From Microglena sp. YARC (taxonomy: Eukaryota > Chlorophyta > Chlorophyceae > Chlamydomonadales > Chlamydomonadaceae): a DNA stretch of 64,000 nucleotides. Shown here one piece after another: positions 12,925-23,153 of this stretch; within the stretch, counting starts at the first letter, position 1, and every line of letters begins with the position of its first letter. The position numbers were made by a program, and so were the translations under genes. Below the pieces are notes generated by a model. It searched no databases. It was given only the letters and a program-made list of their open reading frames with translations, and was not told the DNA's origin. Where the stretch lies: positions 1 through 64,000 of the forward strand of contig JAJSRW010000604.1 of NCBI GenBank assembly GCA_022414725.1, in the 5' to 3' direction.

Positions 12925-13915
12925 ATACCTCAAATCGTGCTAAGTATGTTGTGTGTCTAGCATGACGCCAAGACATAGAAGCGTACCTCAGAGCTTGCTA
13001 AGTATGTTGTGTGTTAAGCATGACGCCAAGACATACAAGCGTACCTCAGAGCATAAAAGCGCACCTCAGAGCTTGCTAAGTATGTGGTGCGTCTAGCATG
13101 AAGCCAAGCCAGGAAAGGGTACCTCAGAGCATACGAGCGTACCTCAGAGCGTGCTAAGTATGTTGTGTGCCTAGCATGAAGCCAAGCCAGAAAAGCGTAC
13201 CTCAGAGCATACGAGCGTACCTCAGAGCGTGCTAAGTATGTTGTGTGTCTAGCATGAAGCCAAGCCATACAAGCGTACCTCAGAGCATACAAGCGTACCT
13301 CAGAGCATACAAGCGTACCTCAGAGCGTGCTAGTATGTTGTGTGTCTAGCATGAAGCCAAGCCATACAAGCGTACCTCAGAGCTTGCTAAGTATGTTGTG
13401 TGCCTAGCATGAAGCCAAGCCAGAAAAGCGTACCTCAGAGCAAACAAGCGTACCTCAGAGCGTGCTAAGTATGTTGTGTGCCTAGCATGAAGCCAAGCCA
13501 GAAAAGCGTACCTCAGAGCATACGAGCGTACCTCAGAGCGTGCTAAGTATGTTGTGTGTCTAGCATGAAGCCAAGCCATACAAGCGTACCTCAGAGCATA
13601 CAAGCGTACCTCAGAGCATACAAGCGTACCTCAGAGCGTGCTAGTATGTTGTGTGTCTAGCATGAAGCCAAGCCATACAAGCGTACCTCAGAGCTTGCTA
13701 AGTATGTTGTGTGCCTAGCATGAAGCCAAGCCAGAAAAGCGTACCTCAGAGCAAACAAGCGTACCTCAGAGCGTGCTAAGTATGTTGTGTGCCTAGCATG
13801 AAGCCAAGCCAGAAAAGCGTACCTCAGAGCATACAAGCGTACCTCATAGCGTGCTAAGTATGTTGTGTGCCTAGCATGAAGCCAAGCCATACAAGCGTAC
13901 CTCAAAGCGCGCTAA
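12925..13915. repeat. GCGTACCTCAGAGC satellite with 311-bp higher order
   Basis: The basic unit is GCGTACCTCAGAGC, GTGCTAAGTATGTTGTGTG, TCTAGCATGAAGCCAAGCCA, with extra short GCATACAA insertions. A distinctive deleted form (GTGCTAGTATG) recurs at 13,331 and 13,642, giving a 311-bp higher-order period. Read on the minus strand, each unit contains CTGAG/GTACGC, a donor-like motif. Minus-strand frames (AWLHARHTTYLARSEVR) are repeat artefacts. Confidence 0.85.
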
Positions 13916-13937
13916 GTCCACATGTCTTGCTATCCCC

Positions 13938-14460
13938 TCCCCAGGACGGTACAGGTTGACAATCATCTGGTCAAAGAGGGGGCTCCGCCCAAGTATCTGA
14001 AGCGGTACAGGTTGGCAATCATTTGGTCAAAGATGGGGATCTGCCCAAGTATCTGAAGCAGTACATGATGTGGTTTAACAGCATCCAAAGCAGTACAGGT
14101 CAAGGACTGAGGCAATCTGAAGCAGTACATGATGTGGTTTAACAGCATCCAAAGCAGTACAGGTCAAGGACTGAGGCAATCTGAAGCAGTACATGATGTG
14201 GTTTAACATCATCCAAAGCAGTACAGGTCAAGGACTGAGGCAATCTGAAGCAGTACATGATGTGGAGTAACATCATCCAAAGCAGTACAGGTCAAGGACT
14301 GAGGCAATCTGAAGCAGTACATGATGTGGTTTAACAGCATCCAAAGCAGTACAGGTCAAGGACTGAGGCAATCTGAAGCAGTACATGATGTGGAGTACCA
14401 GCATCCAAAGCAGTACAGGTCAAGGACTGAGGCAATCTGAAGCAGTTCAGGATTTGGTTT
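13938..14460. repeat. 64-bp tandem repeat array
   Basis: Two starter units near 13.94-14.05 kb (GGTACAGGTTGGCAATCAT, TGGTCAAAGA) are followed by about seven 64-bp units. Each contains GCAGTACATGATGTGG, AACAGCATCCAAAGCAGTAC and AGGTCAAGGACTGAGGCAAT. Units start at 14,058, 14,122, 14,186 and so on. Confidence 0.85.
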
Positions 14461-14900
14461 ATGTACAGATGATTGTTTCAACAAACTAGTATGGGCAGCT
14501 TCGTATTTTTAATTTATTGTACTTGTAATTGACTTGTATTCATGTTGTATTTTTGTGTTTTCAACAAACTTTCAACAAACATTTTTCAACAAATTAGTAT
14601 GGGCAGTCTTGTACTAGTATTTGTAATTTATTGTACTTGCATTTGTAATTGATTTTTATTTGTAATATATTTTGCTTGGATTTTGATTTTGCTATGGCTT
14701 GGGTTTGGATTTTGACTTTGGATATTTGATTTGGCTTGGATTTATACTTTGACTTTGGCTTGGCTTTGGGTTTTGCATTGGCTTAGCTTTGGATATTGAC
14801 TTAGGCTTGGCTTTGGCTTTGGCTTTGGCTTGGCTTTGGATTTTTCTTTAGCTTGGCTTTGACTTTTGGCTTTTGCTTTGGCTTTGCTTTGGAGATTGGA
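14461..14900. repeat. TTTGGCTTGG simple-sequence tract and flank
   Basis: 14,461-14,670 is AT-rich with repeated ATTTGTAATTTATTGTACTTG and CAACAAACT motifs. 14,670-14,890 is a compound (TTGGCTTTGG)n tract; its minus-strand frame encodes Lys/Ser/Gln/Pro-rich runs. No gene is called. Confidence 0.7.
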
Positions 14901-15300
14901 TACACACAGGAGTGTAAACAAGCAGTACATGAATCAATCACTACATGAAAAAGGAAGTACATGAAACCGGCAGTACATGAAACAAGCAGTACACAAAACA
15001 AGCAGTGCTACGAAAGACATGCGAAGGAGCTACTTGCTAAACCACCTCATTACAAACCACCGCTACATTGAGGGCGGTAACTAACCAAATCAACTAACCA
15101 AATCAACTAACCAAACCAGCTAACCACATCAACTTACCAAATCAACTGACCAAATCAACTAACCAAACCAATTAACCAAATCGACAATCCCCATGGAACC
15201 TGATACACTACGTATTGATCAGTACAGCAGCACTGTTTACTGCTGAACTGTGCACTACTGTACTGTAGTACTGTACACTGCTGTGCTATCGTGCACAACC
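14901..15300. other. Short-repeat region without a gene
   Basis: It contains CAGTACATGAAA repeats (14.92-15.01 kb), CAACTAACCAAAT repeats (15.08-15.19 kb) and a CTGTACTGTAGTACTGTAC palindromic cluster near 15.23-15.29 kb. The motif GGAGTGTAA..CAGTACATGAAA recurs near 16.53 and 16.86 kb, indicating an old interspersed repeat. Confidence 0.5.
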
Positions 15301-15309
15301 CTTCTCAGG

Positions 15310-15630
15310 TTGCAGCACTACGACTCACATATGGCGGTGCTAGCTGCTCCAAGGTCAGCACTTGGCTGACTTGATTACGCTTTTTCGTTTTTGGGCTACG
15401 CACAGCAGCTTCTAGGCAGCTCCTTTCACCCACCCTTGGGCCAAACCTGGAGCTATTTAGTGTGTCTGAAAGCTGGCACGACAGGTATACCAATGCAGCT
15501 GTCATCTTTGGGCTTGGCTCAGTCGCTGGTCAATGGAGCTGGGTGGAAGCTGCTACGCGTCGCCCCCAAAATAAACAGTGCTGCTATCTGCTGCGAGGTC
15601 AGCACTTGGCTGACTTTCTGTCAGAGGTTG
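15310..15630. repeat. Interspersed repeat with inverted GGGAGCTGCC-type ends
   Basis: An inward AGCAGCTTCTAGGCAGCTCC at 15,403 and an outward GGAGCTGGGTGGAAGCTGCT at 15,536 resemble the ends of the MITEs at 17.63 and 17.87 kb, but diverged and with a longer interior. The flanking GGCGGTGCTAGCTGCT / GTCAGCACTTGGCTGAC block is repeated near 15.6 and 16.92-16.96 kb. Confidence 0.4.
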
Positions 15631-15645
15631 TAGAATCGTAGAATT

Positions 15646-15836
15646 AAATAAGTAAATAAACAAATAAATGAGGGGGCCAGCCCGTATCGTATAATTAAAT
15701 AAACAAATAAATAAGGGGGGCAGCCCGTATCGTTGAATTAAATAAACAAATAAATGAGGGGGCCAGCCCGTATCGTTGAATTAAATAAACAAATAAATGA
15801 GGGGGCCAGCCCGTATCATTGAATTAAATTACTTGC
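15646..15836. repeat. 43-bp tandem repeat
   Basis: Four to five copies of a unit made of GAATTAAATAAACAAATAAA, TGAGGGGGCCAGCCCGTATC and GTT. The CAGCCCG block recurs at 15,678, 15,721, 15,764 and 15,807, exactly 43 bp apart. Confidence 0.9.
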
Positions 15837-15837
15837 A

Positions 15838-15945
15838 TAATTGAATTACCACTGTAGCACGAACGCAGGGAGCCCGTTGAAAAAACAATTGTTTGGGGTT
15901 CAGTTCAACAGTGTTCTTTTCGTTTCAGCTCCTCCTGATATCATG
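15838..15945. repeat. Interspersed repeat copy (pair with 39.91 kb)
   Basis: CACTGTAGCACGAACGCAGG, GAGCCCGTTG, GGGGTTCAGTTCAACAGTG and TTTCAGCTCCTCCT align in order with 39,912-40,013. The family is unknown; it could be a short SINE or MITE. Confidence 0.5.
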
Positions 15946-15959
15946 GTTGGGCGAGTCCC

Positions 15960-16004
15960 CTTAGCCTATTTGGCTACCCCTGGATTGTAACAACATACAG
16001 ACAC

Positions 16005-16059
<55 letters not shown>

Positions 16060-16208
16060 ACACACTACCAACCTCATATTTGGCTACCCCTGGACTGTAA
16101 CAACATACAGAGGTGCACAGACACACACACCGCACACCACACACCACACACTACCAACCTCCTATTTGGCTACCCCTGGATTGTAACAACATACAATCTT
16201 CCTCCTAG

Positions 16209-16244
<36 letters not shown>

Positions 16245-16445
16245 CTTTCCCCTCCACCCCCCTCCACCCACCCACTCAGCCCACCACACCTTCCACCATT
16301 ACACACACAAACACACACACACACACACACACACCACACACCACACCCACTCACCACCACACACCACACACCACACACCACTCACCACACACCACACACC
16401 ACACACTACCAACCTCCTATTCGGCTACCCCTGGATTGTAGCAAC
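15960..16445. repeat. CA/C-rich tract with four TTTGGCTACCCCTGGATTG copies
   Basis: TTTGGCTACCCCTGGATTG followed by TAACAACATACAG occurs at about 15,968, 16,078, 16,164 and 16,422. Copies are separated by (CA)n runs, CACCACACACC runs and a poly-C tract near 16,210-16,241. Confidence 0.8.
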
Positions 16446-16945
16446 ATACAGAGGTGCACAGCCCAGGGAGGGGGAGGCCCTAACGCCCTAATATTACAAC
16501 ATCAAAACGCAAGCTCGTCTCATCTGCTACCATCCACAGGAGTGTGACCATGCAGTACATGAAAAAAGAAGCACTACAGAGGTGCACAGCCGAGGGGGGG
16601 GGGAGGCCCTAACGCCCTCGGGTGGTCACATCTGCTTGATGTTAGCAAAGCAGTTGTGTGGGGGGAAATATTCAAGAAACGGGAAGGAGCTCTGTGGGAA
16701 GTAAACGAACGAGCTCCCGGGTGGCCAGATTCGCCTGGTGATACCAGTTTCTTGGGAGGAAATGTTCAGGTAAAGGAAAAGGGGCATGGCAGGGGGGAGG
16801 CCCTGACGCCCTAATTTCAAAACGTCAAAACGCATGCTCTTCTCATTTGCTACCATGCACAGGAGTGTAACTATGCAATACATAAAACCAGAAGCATTAC
16901 ACACCAGTGACTTACATGTGGCGGTGCTAGCTGCTGCATGGTCAG
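16446..16945. repeat. Diverged direct repeats, GGCCCTAACGCCCT family
   Basis: AGGTGCACAGCC, GGAGGCCCTAACGCCCT, CATCAAAACGCAAGCTC and ACAGGAGTGTGACCATGCA occur at 16.45-16.62 kb and again, diverged, at 16.79-16.89 kb. No coding sequence is supported. Confidence 0.5.
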
Positions 16946-17570
16946 CACTTGGCTGACTCGCTGACCGAGGAGCAAAGCCCAAGGAGGAAGGTCACCAAAG
17001 CGCATGCTTTGGTTAAACCCTGCTTTGAACCATGGCTCTTGCTCTATGAGCGACCTCAGGTGGCGCTGCTTGTCGGGTGGCAGGAATCCTTTAACTTGGT
17101 GCAGACCTGGGAGGATCTGTACTGCTTCTTGCAAACCTGGGAGGGGCTGTACCAGGCAATACATCAGTACACGAGTGGATAAGGTGATGTGGGGGGTGGA
17201 GTTTGGTTTGGATTGTCGGCGGGAGCCCCCCCCAGAGTCGCATCGTTGTCTGTCTGTCCAACTGACCGACCGACCGACAGGCCGGCCGACCAACCGACCA
17301 ACCAGAGGGACAATACATACATGTGTTGAACTTGAGCACATGGTGTTTCAGCCTTCAGGCTGCTCGTCGTCTGCGGGCGGAGTAAACATGGGTAGTATAA
17401 ACACTACTACATCTCACCCCTGAGAAAAGAAAAGAGTTACATAGGTTTCTACCAGGATTCTTTACTTGATCACTTGGTGCTTCAGCCTTCAGGCTGCTCA
17501 CCGTCTGCGGGCGCAGTAAACATGGGTAGTATAAACACTACTAGCAGCTTATAGGCCAGCCACTGGTGCA
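16946..17570. repeat. No gene; 128-bp spaced duplication at 17.34-17.55 kb
   Basis: 16.95-17.33 kb shows only short overlapping frames without domains and a (CCGA)n-like tract near 17.26-17.31 kb. TTCAGCCTTCAGGCTGCTC, TCTGCGGGCG and AGTAAACATGGGTAGTATAA occur twice, near 17,345 and 17,480. A (GCCAA)n run follows at 17,577-17,611. Confidence 0.6.
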
Positions 17571-17629
17571 GCAGTGCCAAGCCAAGCCAAGCCAAGCCAA
17601 GCCAAGCCAAGTCATGCAAAGCCAGTCAA

Positions 17630-17758
17630 GGGAGCTGCCTAGAAGCTGCTGCTTGTAGCTGGAATTAAAAGCACTGTGGTGTACGTATGTTTCAGTCCAG
17701 GGGTAGCCGACAATAGATGTTCTTGTCAGCTACAAGCAGCAGCTTCTAGGCAGCTCCC
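17630..17758. mobile_element. MITE copy 1, 31-bp terminal inverted repeats
   Basis: The left end GGGAGCTGCCTAGAAGCTGC, continuing TGCTTGTAGCT, is perfectly inverted at the right end (AGCTACAAGCAGCAGCTTCT, AGGCAGCTCCC). The interior is about 67 bp and has no coding capacity. A nearly identical element lies at 17,865. The CAGGGAGC-type end is compatible with a hAT-like MITE, but I could not find a clean target duplication. Confidence 0.75.
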
Positions 17759-17864
17759 TGATTCAGCCACTGGGCTAAGCCCCAATATTTCATAAGTATT
17801 GGAAAGATGATTCTATCTGTTTCCAGATGCTCTATGCTTCTATATGTTTGGCTGGGTGGCCAGT

Positions 17865-17998
17865 CAGGGGAGCTGCCTAGAAGCTGCTGCTCGTAGCTGA
17901 AATAAAAAGCACTGTGGATTACGTACGTTTCAGTCCAGGGGTAGCCAACCATGGTTGTTCTTTTCAGCTACGAGCAGCAGCTTCTAGGCAGCTACCTG
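17865..17998. mobile_element. MITE copy 2, same family
   Basis: It has the same ends as the 17,630 element, with CTCGTAGCT replacing CTTGTAGCT on both arms. The compensating change keeps the hairpin paired. The interior shares GTTTCAGTCCAGGGGTAGCC with copy 1. Single-ended fragments of the family lie near 18,335 and 22,455. Confidence 0.75.
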
Positions 17999-18084
17999 GG
18001 CCCTGTCTACATCCAAACCTATAGCAACCTAGGCATCTGTAAGCTCATATCTTCAGCTTCCCAGTGCTCATAGCCCCTTTCAGT

Positions 18085-18290
18085 GATACACATTGGTCTA
18101 GTGGCAGACCAAATCTCTGTGAGGATGAAGAGTCGGGGGTTCGATTCCCCCTTCGGTCGCTCTTAGCGTTGCAGGTCGTTGTAAACCGTGATGGTAGCTT
18201 GTCCAGTTGAGGTAGAAGACCGCTCCCTACCCGCGAACGACGGGTTCCCTTAACACCACGCCCCACCAGGCGTTATCATTACCTTTTTCC
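18085..18290 (+). mobile_element. tRNA-derived SINE, nearly complete
   Basis: The head has an A-box-like TGGTCTAGTGGC near 18,092 and an exact B-box GGTTCGATTCC near 18,139 inside a G5/C5 stem like a T-arm. A body without coding capacity follows. The element ends in the core CCCTTAACACCACGCCCCAC, CAGGCGTTATCATTACC and a T-run, which could act as a Pol III terminator. Other copies or pieces are at 11.01, 12.5, 32.89 and 43.87 kb. Confidence 0.7.
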
Positions 18291-18484
18291 CAGTGCTCCT
18301 GAAATCTTTGGGTTTGGCCCAGTGGCAGTCTCAGGGAGCTGCCTAGAAGCTGGTGCTGGTAGCAGAAAGTAAAACAGAGTAGCCAATTTAGGCTGCTGTT
18401 GGTACTACAGCAGCGAATCAGGAAACATAAAACAGAAATGTCATGCGCAGCCCTTCATGCTGACTGGCGCTTTCGCTCTGTCGA

Positions 18485-19025
18485 GCTGGCAATTCACCCA
18501 CAAGCCACCCACAATTCACCCACAAGCCAATTCACCCACAAGCCAATTCACCCACAACCCAATTCACCCACAAGCCAATTCACCCACAACCCAATTCAAC
18601 CACAACCCAATTCACCCACAAGCCAATTCACCCACAAGCCAATTCACCCACAAGCCAATTCACCCACAACCCAATTCACCCACAAGCCAATTCACCCACA
18701 AGCCAATTCACCCACAAGCCAATTCACCCACAACCCAATTCACCCACAACCCAATTCACCCACAAGCCAATTCACCCACAAGCCAATTCACTCACAAGCC
18801 GATTCACCCACAAGCCAATTCACCCACAAGCCAATTCACCCACAAGCCAATTCACCCCACAAGCCAATTCACCCACAAGCCAATTCACCCACAAGCCAAT
18901 TCACCACAAGCCAATTCACCCACAAGCCAATTCACCCACAAGCCAATTCACCCACAACCCAATTCACCCACAACCCAATTCACCCACAACCCAATTCACC
19001 CACAACCCAATTCACCCACAAGCCA
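18485..19025 (+). repeat. 16-bp minisatellite AATTCACCCACAAGCC
   Basis: About 33 tandem copies, with the main variant AATTCACCCACAACCC. Because 16 is not a multiple of 3, every plus-strand frame reads the same 16-residue repeat (ANSPTSQFTHKPIHPQ) and indels cannot close it. A plus-strand frame from 18,399 to 19,049 is open throughout, but I see no flanking domain and do not call a gene. On the minus strand TGA occurs in every frame. Confidence 0.9.
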
Positions 19026-19456
19026 GGGTATAGGCACGTGGGTGCCTAGGTTTGGGCATTGGGGGTGCTACTGTACCGATCGCTGTCCAAACAGAAACAG
19101 GCTCCGAGTTCTCCCCACTCACCTCATCTCTTTTGTGTGAGTGCAAGCTGGATGATGGCCCATCCTCACCATCATCCCCTTTGTGTGGGTGCAAACTGGA
19201 TTATGGTCAGACCTCATCATCATCCCCAAACATTGAACCAAGTCATAGATGAAGCAGAAAACAGTATATCAGTTTTTGAGGTTTCTCCACTCACTTCATC
19301 CCCTTCGTGTAGGAGCAAGCTGGATGATGGTCTATCCTCCTCCTCATCCCCTTTGTGTGGGTGCAAGCTGGATGATGGTCCGTCCTCATCATCATCCCCA
19401 AACAAGTCATGGATCAAATCTTCCAGGCTGTCATCATCATGAGAGGGCACCGCCAT
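19012..19456 (-). CDS. Acidic repeat-containing ORF, unknown function
   Basis: A minus-strand frame starting with ATG at 19,456 reads MAVPSHDDDSLEDLIHDLFG, then two or three copies of a DDEDGPSSSLHPHKGDE unit. It loses frame near 19.22 kb and resumes as a second set of the same repeats (19,012-19,194). The N-terminus is acidic, with no signal peptide or known domain. I do not recognise the family. The tandem duplication of the coding unit and the frame break suggest a decayed or intron-interrupted gene. Confidence that it is expressed is low. Confidence 0.3.
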
Positions 19457-20000
19457 TTTTTGTTATATTAGCCAGGCTGGCAACTGTCAGCATGAATTGA
19501 GGTGCTCTCACGCGTTTTATGACTTGGTGACTAACTATGTACTTCCTTGGAACTATCGGCTCTGCCAGTACTGTGCCAGCTTCCCGTAGTGACAGCTTCC
19601 CGTAGACTGAGTCATCCTTGAGTGACTCAGTGACAGCTTCCTGTTAGCTGCGTCGCCGGTCTAGCCTGTACCCTGTTAGGTTCCTGGCTGCCGCCCCCCT
19701 TTCACCACTGGTGCCCCTTGATGGGTCTCCTGTGCTTGTACCGTTATTCTCGTCTCCGTGTATAGATTGGTGCGTCTGTTCCGCTGCTTTCATCTCTGTC
19801 TACTCTACGGAGTGCATACAAGCTGATAGCAACATCAAGGCAGCGCGACACCATGAAGCCATGTATGGGTTAGTATGGGATGGATGTACAATGGGCGTAG
19901 GTCGAGGAGTGTGAGTGTATGTACGGGGGGGGGGGGGGGGAGGGGGGGAGGGGGGGTAAGTTTGTGTGTGTGTGTGATATGGTGGTTGTTTAGTGTGTGT
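19457..20000. other. No gene seen; poly-G tract
   Basis: A pair of GACAGCTTCCCGTAG repeats lies near 19.58-19.61 kb and a homopolymer-rich G tract at 19,926-19,957. Only short overlapping frames are present. Confidence 0.5.
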
Positions 20001-20480
20001 GAGCGTATGTGCGTGTGTGCACTATGCCGCTACTACGCGATCTAAATGTGTTAAATCCGATAGTCGCAACCGTAATTCTGAAGGGACACGCAGGTATCCA
20101 CAACGAACAGGGCAAGGCAAAAGATGCGCGCACGAATACGGCATCCGAGGGGGGGGGGCATAACCACCTCGCCCCCCAGGTACCGAATTCCCCGAATTCC
20201 CCGAATCTCAGTCCCCGAAGTGCTGACCAACCAACCACTTCCGCCCGCCCGGCAAGCTTCCGTTCTTCTGCTGCCCTACCTCTCTTCTCTCCCTGCCACC
20301 TCTCTTCTTCTGCTACCTCTCTTCTTCTGCTACCTCTCTTCTTCTCCGTCCATCCTTCCTTCCTTCCCACCATTCATACAGCCCTTGTTACTCTCGAATT
20401 GCCTACTCTGTTCCTCTCCATGGGCGGATTGAAGTTTTCTCGACTTCTCGGTCGCCTAGTACGCGAACTTCTTTCGTGAT
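20001..20480 (+). other. Possible 5' region and first exon, unresolved
   Basis: A CT-rich stretch (20.25-20.37 kb, repeated TCTCTTCTTCTGCTACC) resembles a 5' UTR. It precedes ATG at 20,420, which opens MGGLKFSRLLGRLVRELLS before a stop. The Gly2 and basic amphipathic start are reminiscent of ARF-family N-termini. No GTPase motif follows in the next kilobase, so this is a weak lead only. Confidence 0.15.
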
Positions 20481-20573
20481 CCACATGGTGTGTGCTAATG
20501 GGTGCATGCATAGTGCATGACTGCATGTGCATAGTGGATGTGTATGCTGCACGTGCCAGGGCGAAATGTTGTC

Positions 20574-20828
20574 GAGGCTGTGCCTCCCTTGAGTATAGAT
20601 CATGGTGTCAAGGATGTTGCTGCGTTCGTAGTTGATTACCAAGGCTATACAGTGGGGAATGCTGCCTGCTATCCACAGGGGCTGTCCACGTGGGCAGCAG
20701 GCAGCAACCCATGTCGGCAGCCCCTATGGACAGCATGTAGCATTCTCCAATGTATAGCCTTGGTACTCAATTACGAACGCAGCAACATCCTTGACAACAG
20801 GATCTATACTCAAGGGAGGCACAGCCTG
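20574..20828. repeat. Large inverted repeat, 111-bp arms
   Basis: The left arm (20,574-20,684) and right arm (20,718-20,828) are reverse complements with a few mismatches. The left arm begins GAGGCTGTGCCTCCC and the right arm ends GGGAGGCACAGCCTG. The loop is 33 bp. The structure would form a long hairpin, and it could be a fold-back element, a MITE or a small-RNA precursor. No target duplication was recognised. Confidence 0.85.
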
Positions 20829-21780
20829 TCAGCCTCAACTATCATGGCATCAGTCTATTCATTTCCTCATGATAGAAGGAACCAGGTTCACGTTCGATTT
20901 CAGGTAGAATTTCATGTTCCACTGTGACTATGCCACTCATGGACTCTTCTAGGAGGTTCTCAGGGGGCTCCTCCCCTTCACTTATGCCTGCCTCTATGGA
21001 CAGCCCCTGTTGTTGCTATAGGGGTTGTGTTGGGGATGAACTCTTACACTCTAGTTGAGCTCCTGGTTGGGACAATATTGGGGGATGATGTAGTCCACGG
21101 TTATGGGTTTAGAGTTCATCCTAAACCCTAAACCCTGATGTAGTCGCTCCTTGCCTTTTATTGCTGTTCATAGATGTAGGTGGCACTTGAGGCAGAGCTA
21201 TGTCCAACCAGGCAGCCGTGCTCCATGGCCTGAAACCCGTTGAGTCCGACAGAGGGACAAGTGGGCTACCCATAGAGGGCAGTGAAGGGGAGGAGCCCCT
21301 TAAGAACCAACTCCTCCACCAGCAAGCAGCCGTAGCCGGTAGCTTAAAGCCCGGTAGAGGAAAGGGAGGCACCTGATTTGCTAATACTAGGTACAAGGTA
21401 CGTCTCTTTGTAGAGGGTGTCTTGAGCCTTGCAGTGTTGGTAGCATGCACGTAAGTTGGGTGATTGAATGTGGGATGCGGGTGTTTCATGATGTTGCAGT
21501 GTTGACTAAGTCTGGAACTGTGAATGGCAAGTGGTAGAACCAGATCTGGAGTTCAAGAGGCAGCAAGGAATGCTTAAGTTCAACAAGTAGCAGAGGGTCA
21601 AGTGGCCGGCAATGTAGTTGGGATGGGCGACTGCACGCGACAGAACCAGGCTGTATGACTTACAGTTAAGAAGTGTTTGCTGACCAACAATGGCACGTGT
21701 TGAGTCCATGACAATTAGGCGCCAAGAGCAATAATGCCCTATAGTTCCTTGCACTCAGAAGTCCGCCAAGCGCAGCAGCA
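20829..21780. other. No clear gene; telomere-like pair at 21.1 kb
   Basis: GGGTTTAG at 21,106 and CTAAACCCTAAACCC at 21,123 form an inverted telomere-like pair. Minus-strand frames at 21,121-21,489 and 21,506-21,754 lack domains I recognise and show no splice structure I can support. Confidence 0.4.
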
Positions 21781-22416
21781 GAAGAGGGAGGGGGAGGAGG
21801 AAAAGGGCGGGTAGGGGAAGGGGGAGAAGGGGGAGGGGGAGGAGCTGCTACGAGAGGCTACGGCAGGGTACCGACACCACCTAGTCGCTTCAACAAACGT
21901 GAAGAGCTAGTGAAGCATGAGTGAGAAATCAAGTGTGCATGCCATTAAATACCCACGCTTTCATTTTAAATTTCCGTGGCGATTAGAGCCCGAAGCAAAA
22001 CTGTTAGGGGGGCGGAGGATGACAAACGGGAAATATCTGGTACCCAGTCCAAAAAGTTGGAATAGTCAAAAAGGGGGGGGGGGGGGGGGGGGCAGACCCT
22101 GCCATTTTCGATGAAACCTAGCCCTTGTTGTGGCAAATCATCTCCTTTAGTACCCTGCATTTTTAAAACCCTGAGAATGTTAGTGGAATATTTGTAAACA
22201 CGGCCCGACCACGAATACAAATTATTCGAGTTTGCAACCTAGATATCTCAATATTTCAGCTTCCTAGAGCCTCCTTTTAGTTCCTTCCCTTCCTTCAAGA
22301 TCCTTTATAACTAACTTGCCCAGTATAGGCATGGAAACTGCATGGGCTTGCTACATGAAGCCCACCAAAAGGTCCAAATGTAACGCCCACCTGCGCCCAC
22401 CATCATTATGTCAGCT
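21781..22416. other. Purine-rich tract and poly-G element, no gene
   Basis: 21.78-21.85 kb is an AGGGGGAGG purine run. A poly-G block followed by CAGACCCTGCCATTTTC lies at 22,072-22,111 and resembles the block at 23,356-23,400 (poly-G, CACCCTGCCC). These may be one G-rich interspersed element. Confidence 0.4.
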
Positions 22417-23153
22417 TTAAGGTGCGCCAGCTCGCTTTAGTTTGGGCTGAATTGCCAGCCAGGGGAGCTGCCTAGAAGCTGCTGCCTGTAGCCGGCTGTA
22501 GCACAAGGCATCCCCGGGCAAGTAGTACAATTTGCAAGCATCTGAGACCAAGAAACCCTTTGTAGTAGCACTCCAATACACCTGGGTTACACGATGGGCC
22601 TCGGTAGGACTGTGAACCTGGAAGGGGTAGCTCTTACAGAAAGGTTGAGGCCACTCCACAGCCTTCCAACCTTGGCAAATAGTTCGCTCGGGCTCAGCAT
22701 TTGAAATTGCATCATCTCCATCAAGGGGCTGTGTTTGGGGCTCAGCACTTGCAGTTGCGTCATCTCCATCAAGGGGCTGCAGCTGTGGCTTCGGCTGGGC
22801 ATGTTTGACTCCAAAGAAGTGGCTGATTTTCAGCTGTCCAGGAAGGGGTTCAAGGGCTTTGTACACAAAGCAAGATGCTCTGTTCCCCTCAACATCATCA
22901 GCAGCTGTCCAGACTGACATGCAGGGATTTTCGCCTGAGTACCTCGGCATCACTTCTTGTGCAGCTCGAACTGTTGCGGCCTCGCGAATTCAGTTGCCGA
23001 CCGAGCACAAACAGGACATGTGTCGTCGACCTCGTCCAGGCGGCCATCAGTCAGGTCCACATGCTCCACATGCTGCCTCTTGGACGGACTTTCGTCGCGA
23101 ATAGTCTCTTCAATGGTCGCATTCGACTCTTCAGTTATATTGGATGTATCCAT
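22417..23153 (-). pseudogene. Frameshifted ORF with UBZ-like Cys pair and PIP-box-like motif
   Basis: The first frame (ATG at 23,153, stop at 22,950) is acidic and reaches CPVCARSATEFARPQQFELH, then KK, stop, C. If the TGA is ignored this gives C-x2-C-x15-H-x3-C, loosely like a ubiquitin-binding UBZ4 finger. A second frame offset by one base (22,953-22,417) continues with QLKISHFF, which fits the PCNA-interacting pattern Q-x-x-I-x-x-F-F. It then has two 16-residue PLDGDDA.ASAEPQTQ repeats and an unrecognised Trp/Cys-rich segment. It ends in a MITE fragment near 22,455. UBZ plus PIP is typical of DNA-damage proteins, but both motifs are short and the identification is tentative. The break may be mutation, intron or sequencing error. 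Confidence 0.35.

Noticed and set aside
20420..20479. First exon of an ARF-family GTPase
   Set aside because: Only about 12 residues resemble ARF N-termini, and no P-loop or other GTPase motif follows nearby.
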